From BP-464 sp045805505 (GTDB lineage: Bacteria; Actinomycetota; Thermoleophilia; Solirubrobacterales; Solirubrobacteraceae), in the NCBI GenBank assembly GCA_045805505.1, contig JBJMLA010000144.1, positions 1 to 64,000 on the forward strand: a DNA stretch of 64,000 nucleotides, written 5' to 3'. Below, piece by piece: positions 26,374 to 40,092 of this stretch (positions are counted from its first letter, which is position 1; the number at the start of each line of letters is the position of its first letter). Under the pieces are notes generated by a model. It was not told the origin of the DNA. It worked only from the letters and a program-made list of their open reading frames with translations, and ran no database searches. Made by a program: the position numbers and the translations under genes.

Positions 26374-28544
26374 CGCGGGCCGCCCGCCCGTGCGATCGCG
26401 GTGAGCAGCTCCTGCGGCGAGAACGGCTTCTCGAGGATCGCGACATCGTCCGGGAGCAGGCCGCGGCGCGCGCTGTAGCCCGACATGCAGATCACCGAGA
26501 TCTCAGGATGCTCGACGCGCAGGCGCTGCGCGAGGCCCACCCCCGACATCCCGGGCATCACCAGATCGGTCAGGACCACGTCGAAGTCACCGTCGCTGAT
26601 CTTGGCCAGGGCGACGGTCGCGTTCTCGGCGGTGCTCGCCTCGTAGCCGTGGCGCTCGAGCATGCGGTGCGTGGCGTCGAGCAGCTTCGCGTCGTCCTCG
26701 ACCACCAGGACGCGCCGGTTGACCCGCGACGGGTCGCCGTCCGGCCCGCCCAGATCGACCGGCGCCACGTCGATGTCCTCCGTCGTGCCGGGGAGGATCA
26801 CGGTGACCGTGGTGCCCTCGCCAAGCCGGGACTCGAGTGAGATCTCGCCCCCGGCATCGGAGACGATCCCGTGCGCGGCGGCCAGGCCGAGCCCGACTCC
26901 CTGCCCGGGGCTCTTGGTGGTGAAGAACGGCTCGAACGCGCGCCTGGCGACGGCCTCGATCATCCCGACGCCGGTGTCGGCCACCGTCAGCTCCACGTCG
27001 TCGGCGGCCGGTGCTCCCGACGCGGAAGGGCGGGTCCTCACGGTGATCGACAGCGTTCCTCCGGCCGGCATCGCGTCGCGGGCGTTGAGCGCGAGGTTCA
27101 TCACGAGCTGATCGATGCGACCGCGGTCCGCGGAGACGGCCACCGCCGCGTCCGGCAGGGCGGTCTCGATCTCGATCCGGTCGCCGATGACCCGGTCGAG
27201 GAGGCTCTTGATGGCCCGGACGAGGCCGGCGATGTCGAAGATCTCGGGGCGGGCGACGTCGCGTCTGCTGATAATCAGGAGCTGGCGGGTCAGCGCGCGC
27301 CCACGGGCCGCCGCGGCGTCGATCTCGTCGAGGTCCTCGCCGACCGAGCGGCCGTCGCGCGCGGTGCGGGCAAGCTCCGCGTAGTTGACGATGATCGACA
27401 GGATGTTGTTGAAGTCGTGGGCGACGCCACCCGCGAGCTGGCCGACGGTGTCGAGTCGCTCGGCCTGGTTCAGGCGGTGCTCGAGCGCGAGGCCCTCGGT
27501 GGCGGCGGCGTGGCGATCGGTGGCGTCGCGGACGATCGACAGGTGCCGGTTGGGGCTGATGTTGGGGGTCGAGGCGTACTCGACCTGGCGGTGCTCGCCG
27601 TCGGGCCGGACGATCGCCGACTCGCCCGTGATCACCGAGCCCTCGCAGAACCGGGCCCAGGAGTCGGGCAGCCTCGCGGCGGTCGCGGAATCGGCCACGT
27701 CGTCGATCCGCAGGGCGAGCATCTGCTCTCGGGTGCGCCCGTAGACCCGGCACGCCGCCGGGTTGACGTCGACGAAGCGCCGGTCATCGTCGGCGATGAG
27801 GATCGCGTCGTAGGCGTTGTCGAAGACGGCTCGGAACCCGTGTTCGCGCTCGGCAAGGCTGCGCTCGGCCAGCTTGCGCTCGGTGATGTCGGTGACCATC
27901 AGGAGCCAGGCCGGTTCCGACGCGCTCGACAGCCGGGTCCGGGAGATCAGGCCCCACAGCACCGACCCGTCCGTGCGGCAGCAGCGGACCTCGACGGCCG
28001 CCTGCGGCTCATCGGACTCGGCCCAGCGGTCCCGGGCCGCCGCGACGTCGTCGAGGTGGATCCGGTCGAAGCCCGACGTGCCGACGAGGTCGGCCGGCGC
28101 GGCGCCGAGCATCTCCCCGAGCCGCCCGTTGACGAACGTGAAGACGAAGTCGGCGTCGACGGTGGCGATGCCCTCGGCCGCCGTCTCGACGATGCGCCGG
28201 TAGCGCTCCTCGCTGGCGTGCCCGTCCCGCACCACGGCGGCATTCACCGAGTGCCGGCCGATCGCCGAGCGCACCGCCTGCTCGAGCCGGCCGTGCGTCA
28301 GCTCGCCGGTGTTGACGCAGTCCTGTGCGCCGGCCAGCACCGAGGCCTCACACGTGCCGAGGTTGCGGGGTCCGCCGTAGGTGACCACGACCGGAACCGC
28401 GCCGGCGAGGAGGACGTGGAGCTCGGCGGTGCCGATCTCGGCCAGGACGCAGTCGGCCTGCTTGGTGTCGTCGGAGATCCGGATGCCCGAGCCCGCCAGG
28501 GTGTCGCGAACGTGCGCCGCCACCGCCGGGTTCGACTCGATCAA
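26370..28544 (-). CDS. Hybrid histidine kinase: pseudo-receiver-PAS-PAS-HK-REC
   Basis: 724 residues from a TTG at 28544. Residues about 1-95 look like a receiver domain that has lost its chemistry: the phosphoacceptor Asp position reads VLAEIG (Glu) and the Lys position AQDCVNTGE. Two PAS domains (about 110-235 and 238-355) precede HisKA with GGVAHDFNNILSI, an HATPase (LMNLALNARDAM, VADTGVGM, GQGVGLGLAAA) and an intact C-terminal receiver (VLVVEDDAKL, VLTDLVMPG, LEKPFSPQEL). The TTG start cuts the first strand ALSLLLIE; the frame stays open upstream without ATG, GTG or TTG, so a CTG start is possible. Cytoplasmic. Coupled to the NarL-type regulator. Confidence 0.88.
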   Translation of the reverse strand: MIESNPAVAAHVRDTLAGSGIRISDDTKQADCVLAEIGTAELHVLLAGAVPVVVTYGGPRNLGTCEASVLAGAQDCVNTGELTHGRLEQAVRSAIGRHSVNAAVVRDGHASEERYRRIVETAAEGIATVDADFVFTFVNGRLGEMLGAAPADLVGTSGFDRIHLDDVAAARDRWAESDEPQAAVEVRCCRTDGSVLWGLISRTRLSSASEPAWLLMVTDITERKLAERSLAEREHGFRAVFDNAYDAILIADDDRRFVDVNPAACRVYGRTREQMLALRIDDVADSATAARLPDSWARFCEGSVITGESAIVRPDGEHRQVEYASTPNISPNRHLSIVRDATDRHAAATEGLALEHRLNQAERLDTVGQLAGGVAHDFNNILSIIVNYAELARTARDGRSVGEDLDEIDAAAARGRALTRQLLIISRRDVARPEIFDIAGLVRAIKSLLDRVIGDRIEIETALPDAAVAVSADRGRIDQLVMNLALNARDAMPAGGTLSITVRTRPSASGAPAADDVELTVADTGVGMIEAVARRAFEPFFTTKSPGQGVGLGLAAAHGIVSDAGGEISLESRLGEGTTVTVILPGTTEDIDVAPVDLGGPDGDPSRVNRRVLVVEDDAKLLDATHRMLERHGYEASTAENATVALAKISDGDFDVVLTDLVMPGMSGVGLAQRLRVEHPEISVICMSGYSARRGLLPDDVAILEKPFSPQELLTAIARAGGPR

Positions 28545-28648
28545 GAGGAGGGACAGCGCCTCTTGGGTCGGTGCGCGGGTGATCAGGTGCCGTTCACGTT
28601 GGTGCCGGACCTCTGACCGTAGGCCCTGGCGCGGTGCGGCACAAGCCG

Positions 28649-28691
28649 TTACCCCGTTCAGGGGACGGGCCGGGAGCCGTTCGTGCCGACA
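28649..28691 (+). repeat. 43-bp conserved upstream element, copy 1
   Basis: Blocks TTACCCC-N5-GGGGA-N-GGGCCG-N11-TGCCGACA, ending 8 bases before the ATG of the HD-GYP-like gene. The same blocks with identical spacing occur at 30021-30063. CCCC-N5-GGGG is an inverted repeat. It may be an operator, an alternative-sigma promoter or an RNA leader; only the conservation is directly seen. Confidence 0.6.
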
Positions 28692-28699
28692 GTCAACCC

Positions 28700-29788
28700 A
28701 TGGCCGTGACCACCGAGCCCGGGCCGGCCGAGCTTCCGCTCGAGGGAATGCGTTCGCATCTGGCGCTGGTCGCCAACCGTGATCTCTACGACCCCGACCA
28801 CATCGACTCCATTCGAGCGCTGTCCGGGCGACTGGGCGAGCGGCTGGGGTTGGCCGTTGCCGAGATCGAGCACGTCGAGTGGGTCGCCCAGCTGCGCGAC
28901 GTCGGCAAGGCGATGGTCCCGATCGCGATCCTGCGCAAGCTCGAGCCGCTCGACGATGCCGAGTGGGCGCTCCTACAGCGCTATCCCGAGCACGGCGCCG
29001 TGCTGGTCGGAGCGACTCCCGGATGGGAGCATCTTGCGGCGCCGGTTCGCGCGGGCAACGAGCGCTGGGACGGGGCGGGCTACCCCGACGGCCTTTCCGG
29101 CGAAGCGATCCCGCAGGCCAGCCGCATCACCTACGTCGCCCAGGCCTACCTGGCGATGCTGGCGGACCGCCCGTACCGCGTCGCGCTGACCCCGGCCCAG
29201 GCGATCGTCGAGCTGTCCGGCGGGGCCGGGTCGCAGTTCTGCCCGGCGACCGTCACCGCCCTCGTCGACGTCCTGCTGACGGACGGATCCGCACCGCAGC
29301 CGGTCCCCGCCCCGGAGATCGCCGCGATCCCGCCCGTGGTGCCCGCGCCCGCGGTGCGCGCGAGCATCGCCGCGCCTCCTCGCGAACCCGGCCGGACCTG
29401 GCGCTCGCGCTGGGCGGCCACCACGGGCGCGCTGGCCGGCGCGATCGCCGGACTCGCCCTGGTGCTGCCCCTGCCCGACGCGGCCACCCGCTGCCCACCG
29501 GCGGGCGAGGGCCGCGCGATCTGCCTGGTCAAGGACATCGGGGCCCCGGCACTGACGATCGTCGCCGTATGCGCGGCGGTGGGCGTCCTGGTGCTCGGCT
29601 TCCTGCTCGTCCGGCTCCCCGCGCTGCTGGCCCGCCGGCGCGCCGGCGGTGTCATGCGGCCCGGCGTTCCGGCCTTTGCCACCGATCCGCGCCTGACCGC
29701 GGCGAACTGGGGCGTGGTCTACGACGACGACGACACGGCCCTGCGCGTCGTCGGAAGGCGCCGCTGGCGCCGCGAGGACTCGCTGTGA
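28700..29788 (+). CDS. Membrane-anchored degenerate HD-GYP protein
   Basis: 362 residues from the ATG at 28700. Residues about 15-205 align with HD-GYP phosphodiesterases: QLRDVGKAMVPIAILRKLEP, RYPEHGAVLV, NERWDGAGYPDGL, DRPYRVAL. The catalytic His of the HD pair is Arg (LRDVGK), HHERWDG reads GNERWDG, ADAFDAM reads AQAYLAM and GTQFDP reads GSQFCP, so every metal ligand except the HD Asp is lost. A Pro/Ala linker leads to two membrane helices (about 240-262 and 292-320) and a short tail. It probably does not hydrolyse c-di-GMP; binding or scaffolding is inferred. First gene of a five-gene unit; the next gene overlaps by 4 bp. Confidence 0.8.
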   Translation: MAVTTEPGPAELPLEGMRSHLALVANRDLYDPDHIDSIRALSGRLGERLGLAVAEIEHVEWVAQLRDVGKAMVPIAILRKLEPLDDAEWALLQRYPEHGAVLVGATPGWEHLAAPVRAGNERWDGAGYPDGLSGEAIPQASRITYVAQAYLAMLADRPYRVALTPAQAIVELSGGAGSQFCPATVTALVDVLLTDGSAPQPVPAPEIAAIPPVVPAPAVRASIAAPPREPGRTWRSRWAATTGALAGAIAGLALVLPLPDAATRCPPAGEGRAICLVKDIGAPALTIVAVCAAVGVLVLGFLLVRLPALLARRRAGGVMRPGVPAFATDPRLTAANWGVVYDDDDTALRVVGRRRWRREDSL

Positions 29789-30033
29789 GGATGGGCGACG
29801 GCAGCCTGGCCGAGACCCTGACGCAGGTCGTTCGCCGCTTCGGCGACCGCGGGTTCTCCTTCGACGATCTGATCGAGCCGGCGATGCGCTCGGGCGCGAC
29901 GGTGGGCGAGCTGACGGAGTGGCTGGCCCGCGCCCGTTCGTCCGGTCTCGTCGAGGTGGTGACCACGACGGTCCCGGGCGATCCGACCCTGGGCCGCCAG
30001 TTCCGGCTCGTAACCAGTACTTACCCCAATTAG
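29785..30033 (+). CDS. Small protein, possible winged-helix domain
   Basis: 82 residues from a GTG at 29785 that overlaps the upstream stop as GTGA and has GAGGA six bases before it; an ATG at 29791 is also in frame. The sequence (FSFDDLIEPAMRSGATVGEL, TEWLARARSSGLVEVV, GRQFRLV) has the helix-turn-helix-strand rhythm of a short winged helix, but no family is recognised. It sits between the degenerate HD-GYP gene and the HAMP kinase. Its stop codon lies within the second copy of the 43-bp element. Confidence 0.5.
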   Translation: MRMGDGSLAETLTQVVRRFGDRGFSFDDLIEPAMRSGATVGELTEWLARARSSGLVEVVTTTVPGDPTLGRQFRLVTSTYPN

Positions 30034-30063
30034 GGGATGGGCCGTGCCGGGCGGCTGCCGACA
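30021..30063 (+). repeat. 43-bp conserved upstream element, copy 2
   Basis: Same blocks and spacing as 28649-28691 (30 of 43 positions identical by eye). It overlaps the end of the small gene and ends 6 bases before ATGACCCCCTGA (30070-30081), a three-codon mini-ORF, and 35 bases before the kinase start. Confidence 0.6.
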
Positions 30064-30098
30064 CCACTCATGACCCCCTGACCTTTTGGAGCAGTCGC

Positions 30099-33097
<2,999 letters not shown>

Positions 33098-33101
<4 letters not shown>

Positions 33102-35128
33102 CGAGCCTCGACGCGCCGATCCTCGTGGTCGACGACAACGCCGGCAAGCGCCTGGCGGTGCGCGCGGTGCTCGAGGCCCTGGGCCATCCCATCGTGGAGG
33201 CGCAGACCGGCGAGGAGGCACTCGAGCTCCTCAGCGCGCAGGTCTTCGCCGTGATCCTCATGGACGTCCAGATGCCCGGCCTGGACGGCTACGAGACCGC
33301 CCGCCGTGTCCGCGAGCTGCCGAAGTCCAGGCACACGCCGATCATCTTCGTCACGGCACACGCCCCGGACGAGACCCAGGTTCCGCTGGCCTACGCCAAC
33401 GGCGCGGTCGACTTCATCTTCGGGCCGATCGTCACCGACACGCTCAGCGCCAAGGTCTCGGTCTTCGCCGATCTCTTCCTGACCTCACGCCGGCTCGAGG
33501 AGAGCGAGGCGCGGATCCACTCGGTCCTCGACAACGTGGCCGACGGCATCGTGACCACCACCGACACGGGCTTCATCGAGTCGGTCAACCGCGCCGCGAT
33601 CCGCATGTTCGGCCACACCGAGGACGAGGTTGTCGGCCTGCCGCTGGTACGCCTGGTCTCGTCGGTGGAGGGCGAGACCGTGGGACACCGCCGCGACGGC
33701 ACGACCTTCCCGGTCGAGGTCGACGAGAGCCAGGTCCCGAGCGCGAACCAGAACCTTCACATCATCTGCGTGCGCGACATCTCCGAACGTCAGACCTACC
33801 TCGACCGGCTCGAGCACCAGGCGCTGCACGACGACCTGACCGGGCTGCCCAACCGTGTGCTGTTCGGCGATCGCGTCGATCACGCCATCCGGGCCGCCAC
33901 CCGCCAGGGCGAGGAGCTGGCCCTGTTGCTGCTCGACCTCGACGACTTCAAGCAGGTCAACGACACCCTCGGCCATCAGCACGGCGACGCGCTGCTGCGG
34001 CAGGTGGCCGAACGGCTTGTGAGCTGTCTGCGCAAGGGCGACACCGTGGCGCGCCTGGGCGGCGACGAGTTCGGGATCCTCCCGCTCGTCGCCACCGACC
34101 TGGCGGGCGCCGCCAGCGTCACGTGGAAGGTCCAGAAGGCGCTCGAGGCGCCCTTCGACGTCGACGGCCACTCCATCGACATGCGCGCCAGCATCGGCAT
34201 CACGCTGATCCCCGAGCACGGCGACAACGTGGGCGACCTCCTGCGGCGCGCGGATCTCGCGATGTACGACGCCAAGCACAGCGGCTCGGGCTACGCGCTG
34301 TTCTCGACCGAGCAGGAGGAGGCGCCCGCCGCGCGCCTCGAGCTGCTCGGCAACCTGCGCCACTGCATCGAGCGCGACGAGCTCGTCCTGCACTACCAGC
34401 CCAAGATCGACCTGCAGACGCGCGAGGCGATCGGGGTCGAGGCGCTGATCCGCTGGAACCATCCCTCCGGCCGGCTGTTCATGCCCGACCAGTTCATGCC
34501 CGAGGTCGAGCGCAACGAGCTGATGATCCCCATCACCAAGTGGGTGGTCGAGGAGTCGCTGCGCCAGCTGGCCGCGTGGCGCGCCGACGGCTACGACCTC
34601 GGCGTGGCGGTCAACCTCGGGGCGCGGTGTCTCGGACAGCGCGACGACTTCTTCGAGGCCATCAACGAGCTGGCCAGCGCCCACGGGGTTCCGCCCGGCA
34701 AGCTGACGTTCGAGCTCACCGAGAGCGCGCTGATCGACACCGCGGGTCCGGGCCTCGTCGCGCAGCTCGAGAGCCTCGACGAACGCCTGTCGATCGACGA
34801 CTTCGGCACGGGTTACTCGTCGCTGATGTACCTGCAGCGGCTCCCGGTCGCCGAGATCAAGGCGGACCGCTCGTTCGTCATGAACATGGCCACCGTCGCC
34901 GCCGACGCGATCATCGTCCGGTCGATCATCGACCTCGCCCACAACCTCGGGGTCCAGGTCGTGGCCGAGGGCGTCGAGGACGAGGCCACGATGGACATGC
35001 TGATCGATTTCGGCTGCGACGAGGCGCAGGGCTACTTCTTCGGCCGGCCCATGCCGGGCAGCGACATCGCCGGCTGGCTCGCGACGTCTCCGTACGGGGT
35101 GCGCCCCTGTCTCGCGGGCAGCCTGTGA
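33098..35128 (+). CDS. REC-PAS-GGDEF-EAL c-di-GMP enzyme
   Basis: 676 residues. The receiver (about 5-120) has ILVVDDNAG and phosphoacceptor VILMDVQMPGLDG, but the conserved Lys is Gly (FIFGPIV where FKPI is usual). A PAS domain follows (about 140-235), then GGDEF (DDLTGLPNRV, DLDDFKQVNDTLGH, RLGGDEFGIL, I-site RKGD intact) and EAL (EALIRWNHP, FELTES, DDFGTGYSSL, KADRSFV, AEGVEDE). Both enzymatic domains look complete. ATGA overlap with the upstream kinase and one-base overlap with the downstream REC-HD-GYP gene indicate coupled synthesis. Confidence 0.92.
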
Positions 35129-36261
35129 TGGTCGCGGTGCACGATCCGCACATCCTGATCGTCGACGATCACGCCTCGAACGTGATGATCCTGGAGCTGC
35201 TGCTCGCCCAGGACGGTTACACCAACGTGACATCGATCACCGACCCGGGGCAGGTGGTCGATCAGCTTCGAGCCGATCCGCCGGACCTCGTGCTGCTGGA
35301 CCTGCACATGCCGGAGATCGACGGCTTCGAGGTCATGCGCCTCGTGCAGGAGCACACACCACCGCAGGTCCAGATCCCGATCCTGGTGATCACCGGGGAC
35401 GGCGCTCAGGACGCGCGACGCCGTGCTCTCGATGCCGGTGCCCGCGATTTCGTGGCCAAGCCGTTCGACAGCGTCGAGCTGTCGCTGCGGATCCGCAACC
35501 TCCTGCAGACACGCCGCCTGCACCTCGACCTCCATGCCCTCAACGCCACCTTGGAAGGCCGCGTCGCGCAGCGGACCGCCGAGCTCGCGCAGACCCGCAT
35601 GGAGGTCTTCCGGCGCCTGGCGCTGGCCGGCGAGTACCGCGACGACGACACGCGCCAGCACACCAAGCGCGTGGGGATCGCCTCCGGGCTGCTGGCGGCC
35701 GAGCTGGGCCTCGACGCGGCGATCGCCGACATCATCGAGACGGCGGCTCCCCTGCACGATCTGGGCAAGATCGGCATCCCCGACGAGATCCTGCTCAAGC
35801 CCAGCGGCCTGACCGAGGCCGAGCGCGCGGTCATGCACACCCACACGACCATCGGGGGCGAGATCCTGGCGGGCAGCGGCTCGCCGCTCCTGGAGATCGC
35901 CGCCGAGATCGCCATGACCCACCACGAGCGCTGGGACGGCCTCGGCTATCCGTGGGGCCTCAAGCAGGAGCAGATCCCGCTGAGCGGCCGCATCGTGGGC
36001 GTCGTGGACGCGTTCGACGCGATGACCCACGACCGTCCCTACCGCCCTGCGGTGTCGATCGCCGACGCGGTTGCCGAGGTCACGCGCTCGAGCGGGACGC
36101 AGTTCGATCCGGCCGTGGTCGACGCGTTCCTGCGGCTCGACCCCGAGCTGCTCAACTCGCCCCCACTGCAAGCCCTGCGGACCCTCCCCGAGTCGGCCTG
36201 GCAGCGGGTCCCGGCGGTCACGATGGTCGCTGCCGCGCTCGCGTCGCCGGGCGTCGTCTAG
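35128..36261 (+). CDS. REC-HD-GYP c-di-GMP phosphodiesterase
   Basis: 377 residues. The receiver (HILIVDDHASN, LVLLDLHMPEIDG, FVAKPFDSVEL) is complete. A coiled coil (ALNATLEGRVAQRTAELAQT) joins it to an HD-GYP domain with LHDLGKIGIPDEIL, MTHHERWDGLGYPWGL, VDAFDAMTHDRPYR and GTQFDPAVVDAF, i.e. all metal ligands present. It should hydrolyse c-di-GMP on phosphorylation, in contrast to the degenerate HD-GYP protein that opens the cluster. Last gene of the unit; the convergent collagen-like gene ends 19 bp beyond its stop, with a GC-rich inverted repeat between. Confidence 0.94.
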   Translation: MVAVHDPHILIVDDHASNVMILELLLAQDGYTNVTSITDPGQVVDQLRADPPDLVLLDLHMPEIDGFEVMRLVQEHTPPQVQIPILVITGDGAQDARRRALDAGARDFVAKPFDSVELSLRIRNLLQTRRLHLDLHALNATLEGRVAQRTAELAQTRMEVFRRLALAGEYRDDDTRQHTKRVGIASGLLAAELGLDAAIADIIETAAPLHDLGKIGIPDEILLKPSGLTEAERAVMHTHTTIGGEILAGSGSPLLEIAAEIAMTHHERWDGLGYPWGLKQEQIPLSGRIVGVVDAFDAMTHDRPYRPAVSIADAVAEVTRSSGTQFDPAVVDAFLRLDPELLNSPPLQALRTLPESAWQRVPAVTMVAAALASPGVV

Positions 36262-36280
36262 CCGGCCGCGCCGGCGGCCC

Positions 36281-36940
36281 TCAGCCGCCGACGAGCTTCA
36301 CGGCGAACGTGCCGGAGGTGGCGCTCGGGTTGCTGGCCGGCACCACGCGGACGTTGATCTTCTGACCGGCGGAGAGGGTCACCGCCGCCGCGCCGTTGCT
36401 GCATGACGTCGCCGGAAAGGTGATGGTGCAGGTGAGGGCGGAATCCGCGCCGTCCACGCGCAGCGTGACCGCGACCGACCCCTGGGTCAGCGAGGTCCGG
36501 ACGAACGCCGACATCTGCTTGGCGGCGATGTCTCCGCCGGGCGGGATGACGATCTGACCGCCGGCCTCGCTGCCGGTGGCGCCGCCCCCGATCATGCTGA
36601 AGGTCGGGTTGGTGGAGTCGATGGAGAACAGCGACGTCGCGATCCCGGCGCCGGGAACGCCGGCGGCACCGGCGGCGCCGTTGGACCCGCTGGCCCCGTT
36701 GAGGCCGGGGTTGCCGCTGTCGCCCTTCGCGCCGGTGTCGCCCTTCGCTCCCGCCGGTCCGGCCGGCCCCGTGGCGCCCCGCAGGCTCGCCCGCGCCGAA
36801 GCAGAGAGGTCGACGAGCTGGATCGAGCCGTTCTTGATGTTGCGGCCGGTGATCAGCCGTGCGGCCGTCGCGGTTCCTCCCACGATGAGCCCACCGATCA
36901 GGATGCCCAGGACGATGTCGCGCAATGAACGCGTGCGCAT
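36281..36940 (-). CDS. Surface protein with short collagen-like repeats
   Basis: 219 residues from the ATG at 36940. One N-terminal helix (SLRDIVLGILIGGLIVGGTA) exports or anchors it. The next part (TGRNIKNGSIQLVDLSASAR) is a head domain commonly seen before Gly-X-Y repeats in actinobacteria. About twelve collagen-like triplets follow (GATGPAGPAGAKGDTGAKGD and on to about residue 100). A beta-rich C-terminal domain with one Cys pair (ALTCTITFPATSCSNG) ends the protein. Likely an extracellular trimer. Gly-X-Y count is low compared with known bacterial collagens. No regulator is adjacent. Confidence 0.8.
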   Translation of the reverse strand: MRTRSLRDIVLGILIGGLIVGGTATAARLITGRNIKNGSIQLVDLSASARASLRGATGPAGPAGAKGDTGAKGDSGNPGLNGASGSNGAAGAAGVPGAGIATSLFSIDSTNPTFSMIGGGATGSEAGGQIVIPPGGDIAAKQMSAFVRTSLTQGSVAVTLRVDGADSALTCTITFPATSCSNGAAAVTLSAGQKINVRVVPASNPSATSGTFAVKLVGG

Positions 36941-37049
36941 GGTTCGACCGTAACCGGGGCGCGCGGTCAACGCAACCGCTGCATTGCGCGCTAGGCGGCG
37001 GGGCGCCGCGCGTCATCGACCTGTTCACCCCGTCCGAGTCTTCGCTCGC

Positions 37050-37223
37050 CGTGACCACCGCGTGCGGCCTGTTCGTCTACGTCCAGCGCAGCGGGGCGGT
37101 CGCGACCGTGACGCTGAAGTGGAACGGTCATTACGGGATGAGCTCGCCGTATCTGCGGGGGCTCGCCAACCGCGTGACGACGCGGGCCAACCGCACATCG
37201 ACGCTGCCGAACGTCGTGTGGCG

Positions 37224-37242
<19 letters not shown>
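37050..37242 (+). other. Coding-like short frame, possible small gene or remnant
   Basis: From the GTG at 37050 a frame of about 63 residues (VTTACGLFVYVQRSGAVATV and on to WRYGRSS) shows the strong G/C preference at third codon positions that real genes here have; the preference begins earlier, near 36985, without a clear start. Its end overlaps the malate synthase stop. No family is recognised. It could be a truncated gene, a small protein or chance. Confidence 0.25.
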
Positions 37243-38818
<1,576 letters not shown>

Positions 38819-38822
<4 letters not shown>

Positions 38823-40090
38823 GAGTGCTCCTGGAGGGTCTGGGCGTAGGCGCGGTCGAGGATCTGGACGGTGTGCAGGACGGGAAGAGGACCCGACGGC
38901 TCCAGGTGGGTCCGCAGCTGGGTCAGGCAGCCGATGTTGCCGCTGGCGATCAGCTGCGCCTCGGTGGCGCGCAACGCCGCTGCCTTGCGAGCGCCGAGCG
39001 CCGCAGCGATGTCGGGCTTCTCGACGTTGTAGGTCCCGGCCGATCCGCAGCAGAGCTCCCACTCGGTCGGGGTGACGATCGTCGCGCCCGGGATCGCGCC
39101 CAGCAGGCGGCGTGGCGCCTCGCGGATGCTCTGGGCGTGCGCCAGGTGGCAGGCGTCGTGGTAGGCAATCGTCATCGGTGCTGCGAGCGGCGGGATCTCG
39201 GCGATGCCCAGCTGGTCGAGCAGCGAGGAGATGTCGACGACCCGTTCGGCCAGCGCGACCGCGTCGGGCTGATCGGGCTCGCCGGCGAACAGGAGGCCGT
39301 ACTCCTTCATGCCCGAGCCGCAGCCGGCGGCGTTGACGACGATCGCGTCGACATCCGCAGGGAACGCCTGCAGGTTGTCGCGCGCGAGCGGCCGGGCCTG
39401 GTCCATGGCGCCGGTGTGCATCGCGAGCGCCCCACAGCAGCCCTGTTCCCGTGGGATCACGGTCTCCACCCCGTTGCGGGCCAGCACGCGCAGCGTGGCC
39501 CAGTTGATGTCGGGGTCGAGCACGCGCTGGGCGCAGCCGGCCAGCAGCGCGACCCGGGCGCGGGGCGGGCCGATCGCTGGGTGAAACTCGGGCAGCGGCG
39601 GCGCTGACGGCAGCCGGCCGGGCAGGAGCTCGAGCATCGCGGCCATGGACGAGGGCAGCAGGCGCGACAGCGGGCGGGCCAGGCGTCCGAGGCGGGCGGC
39701 GGCGCGGAAGCGGCGGGGATAGGGCAGCGTGCGCAGCATCATGGTGCGCTGCGCGCGGTCCATCGGCGAGCGCTGCCGGTGCTGCTCGGCGTACGCGCGA
39801 AACGGCGTGATGAGCTCGCCGTACTGGACGCCCGACGGGCATGCCGTCTCGCAGGCCTGGCACCCCAGGCAGTTGTCGATGTACGGGAGGGCGTCCTCGA
39901 TCTCGACGGTCCCTTCGAGAACCTCCTTCATCAGGAAGATCCGGCCCCGCGGCGAGTCCATCTCCTCGCCGAGGGTCACGTAGGTGGGGCAGGTGGGCAG
40001 GCAGAAGCCGCAGTGCACGCACGATTCGACGGGTCCGGCCATGGTGGGACCGTGGGGTCCCAGCGCGTCGGCGGGGATCTCGTGGCGCAC
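38819..40090 (-). CDS. glcF: Glycolate oxidase iron-sulfur subunit
   Basis: 423 residues from the GTG at 40090, two bases after the glcE stop. Two ferredoxin-like clusters are bound by CVHCGFCLPTCPTY and CLGCQACETACPSGVQYGEL. The later CCG-type motifs QGCCGALAMHTG and ELCCGSAGTYN are those of the heterodisulfide-reductase-like domain. It passes electrons from the flavin subunits to the quinone pool. Third gene in the glc operon; the malate synthase ATG overlaps its stop. Confidence 0.94.
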
Positions 40091-40092
40091 GG

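Noticed and set aside
28649..28691. A sigma-28 (FliA/WhiG) promoter assignment or a c-di-GMP riboswitch for the 43-bp element
   Set aside because: The distance from any TCAA/TAAA-like -35 to the GCCGACA block is too long, and the conserved bases of known c-di-GMP riboswitches are not recognisable; kept only as an unexplained element.
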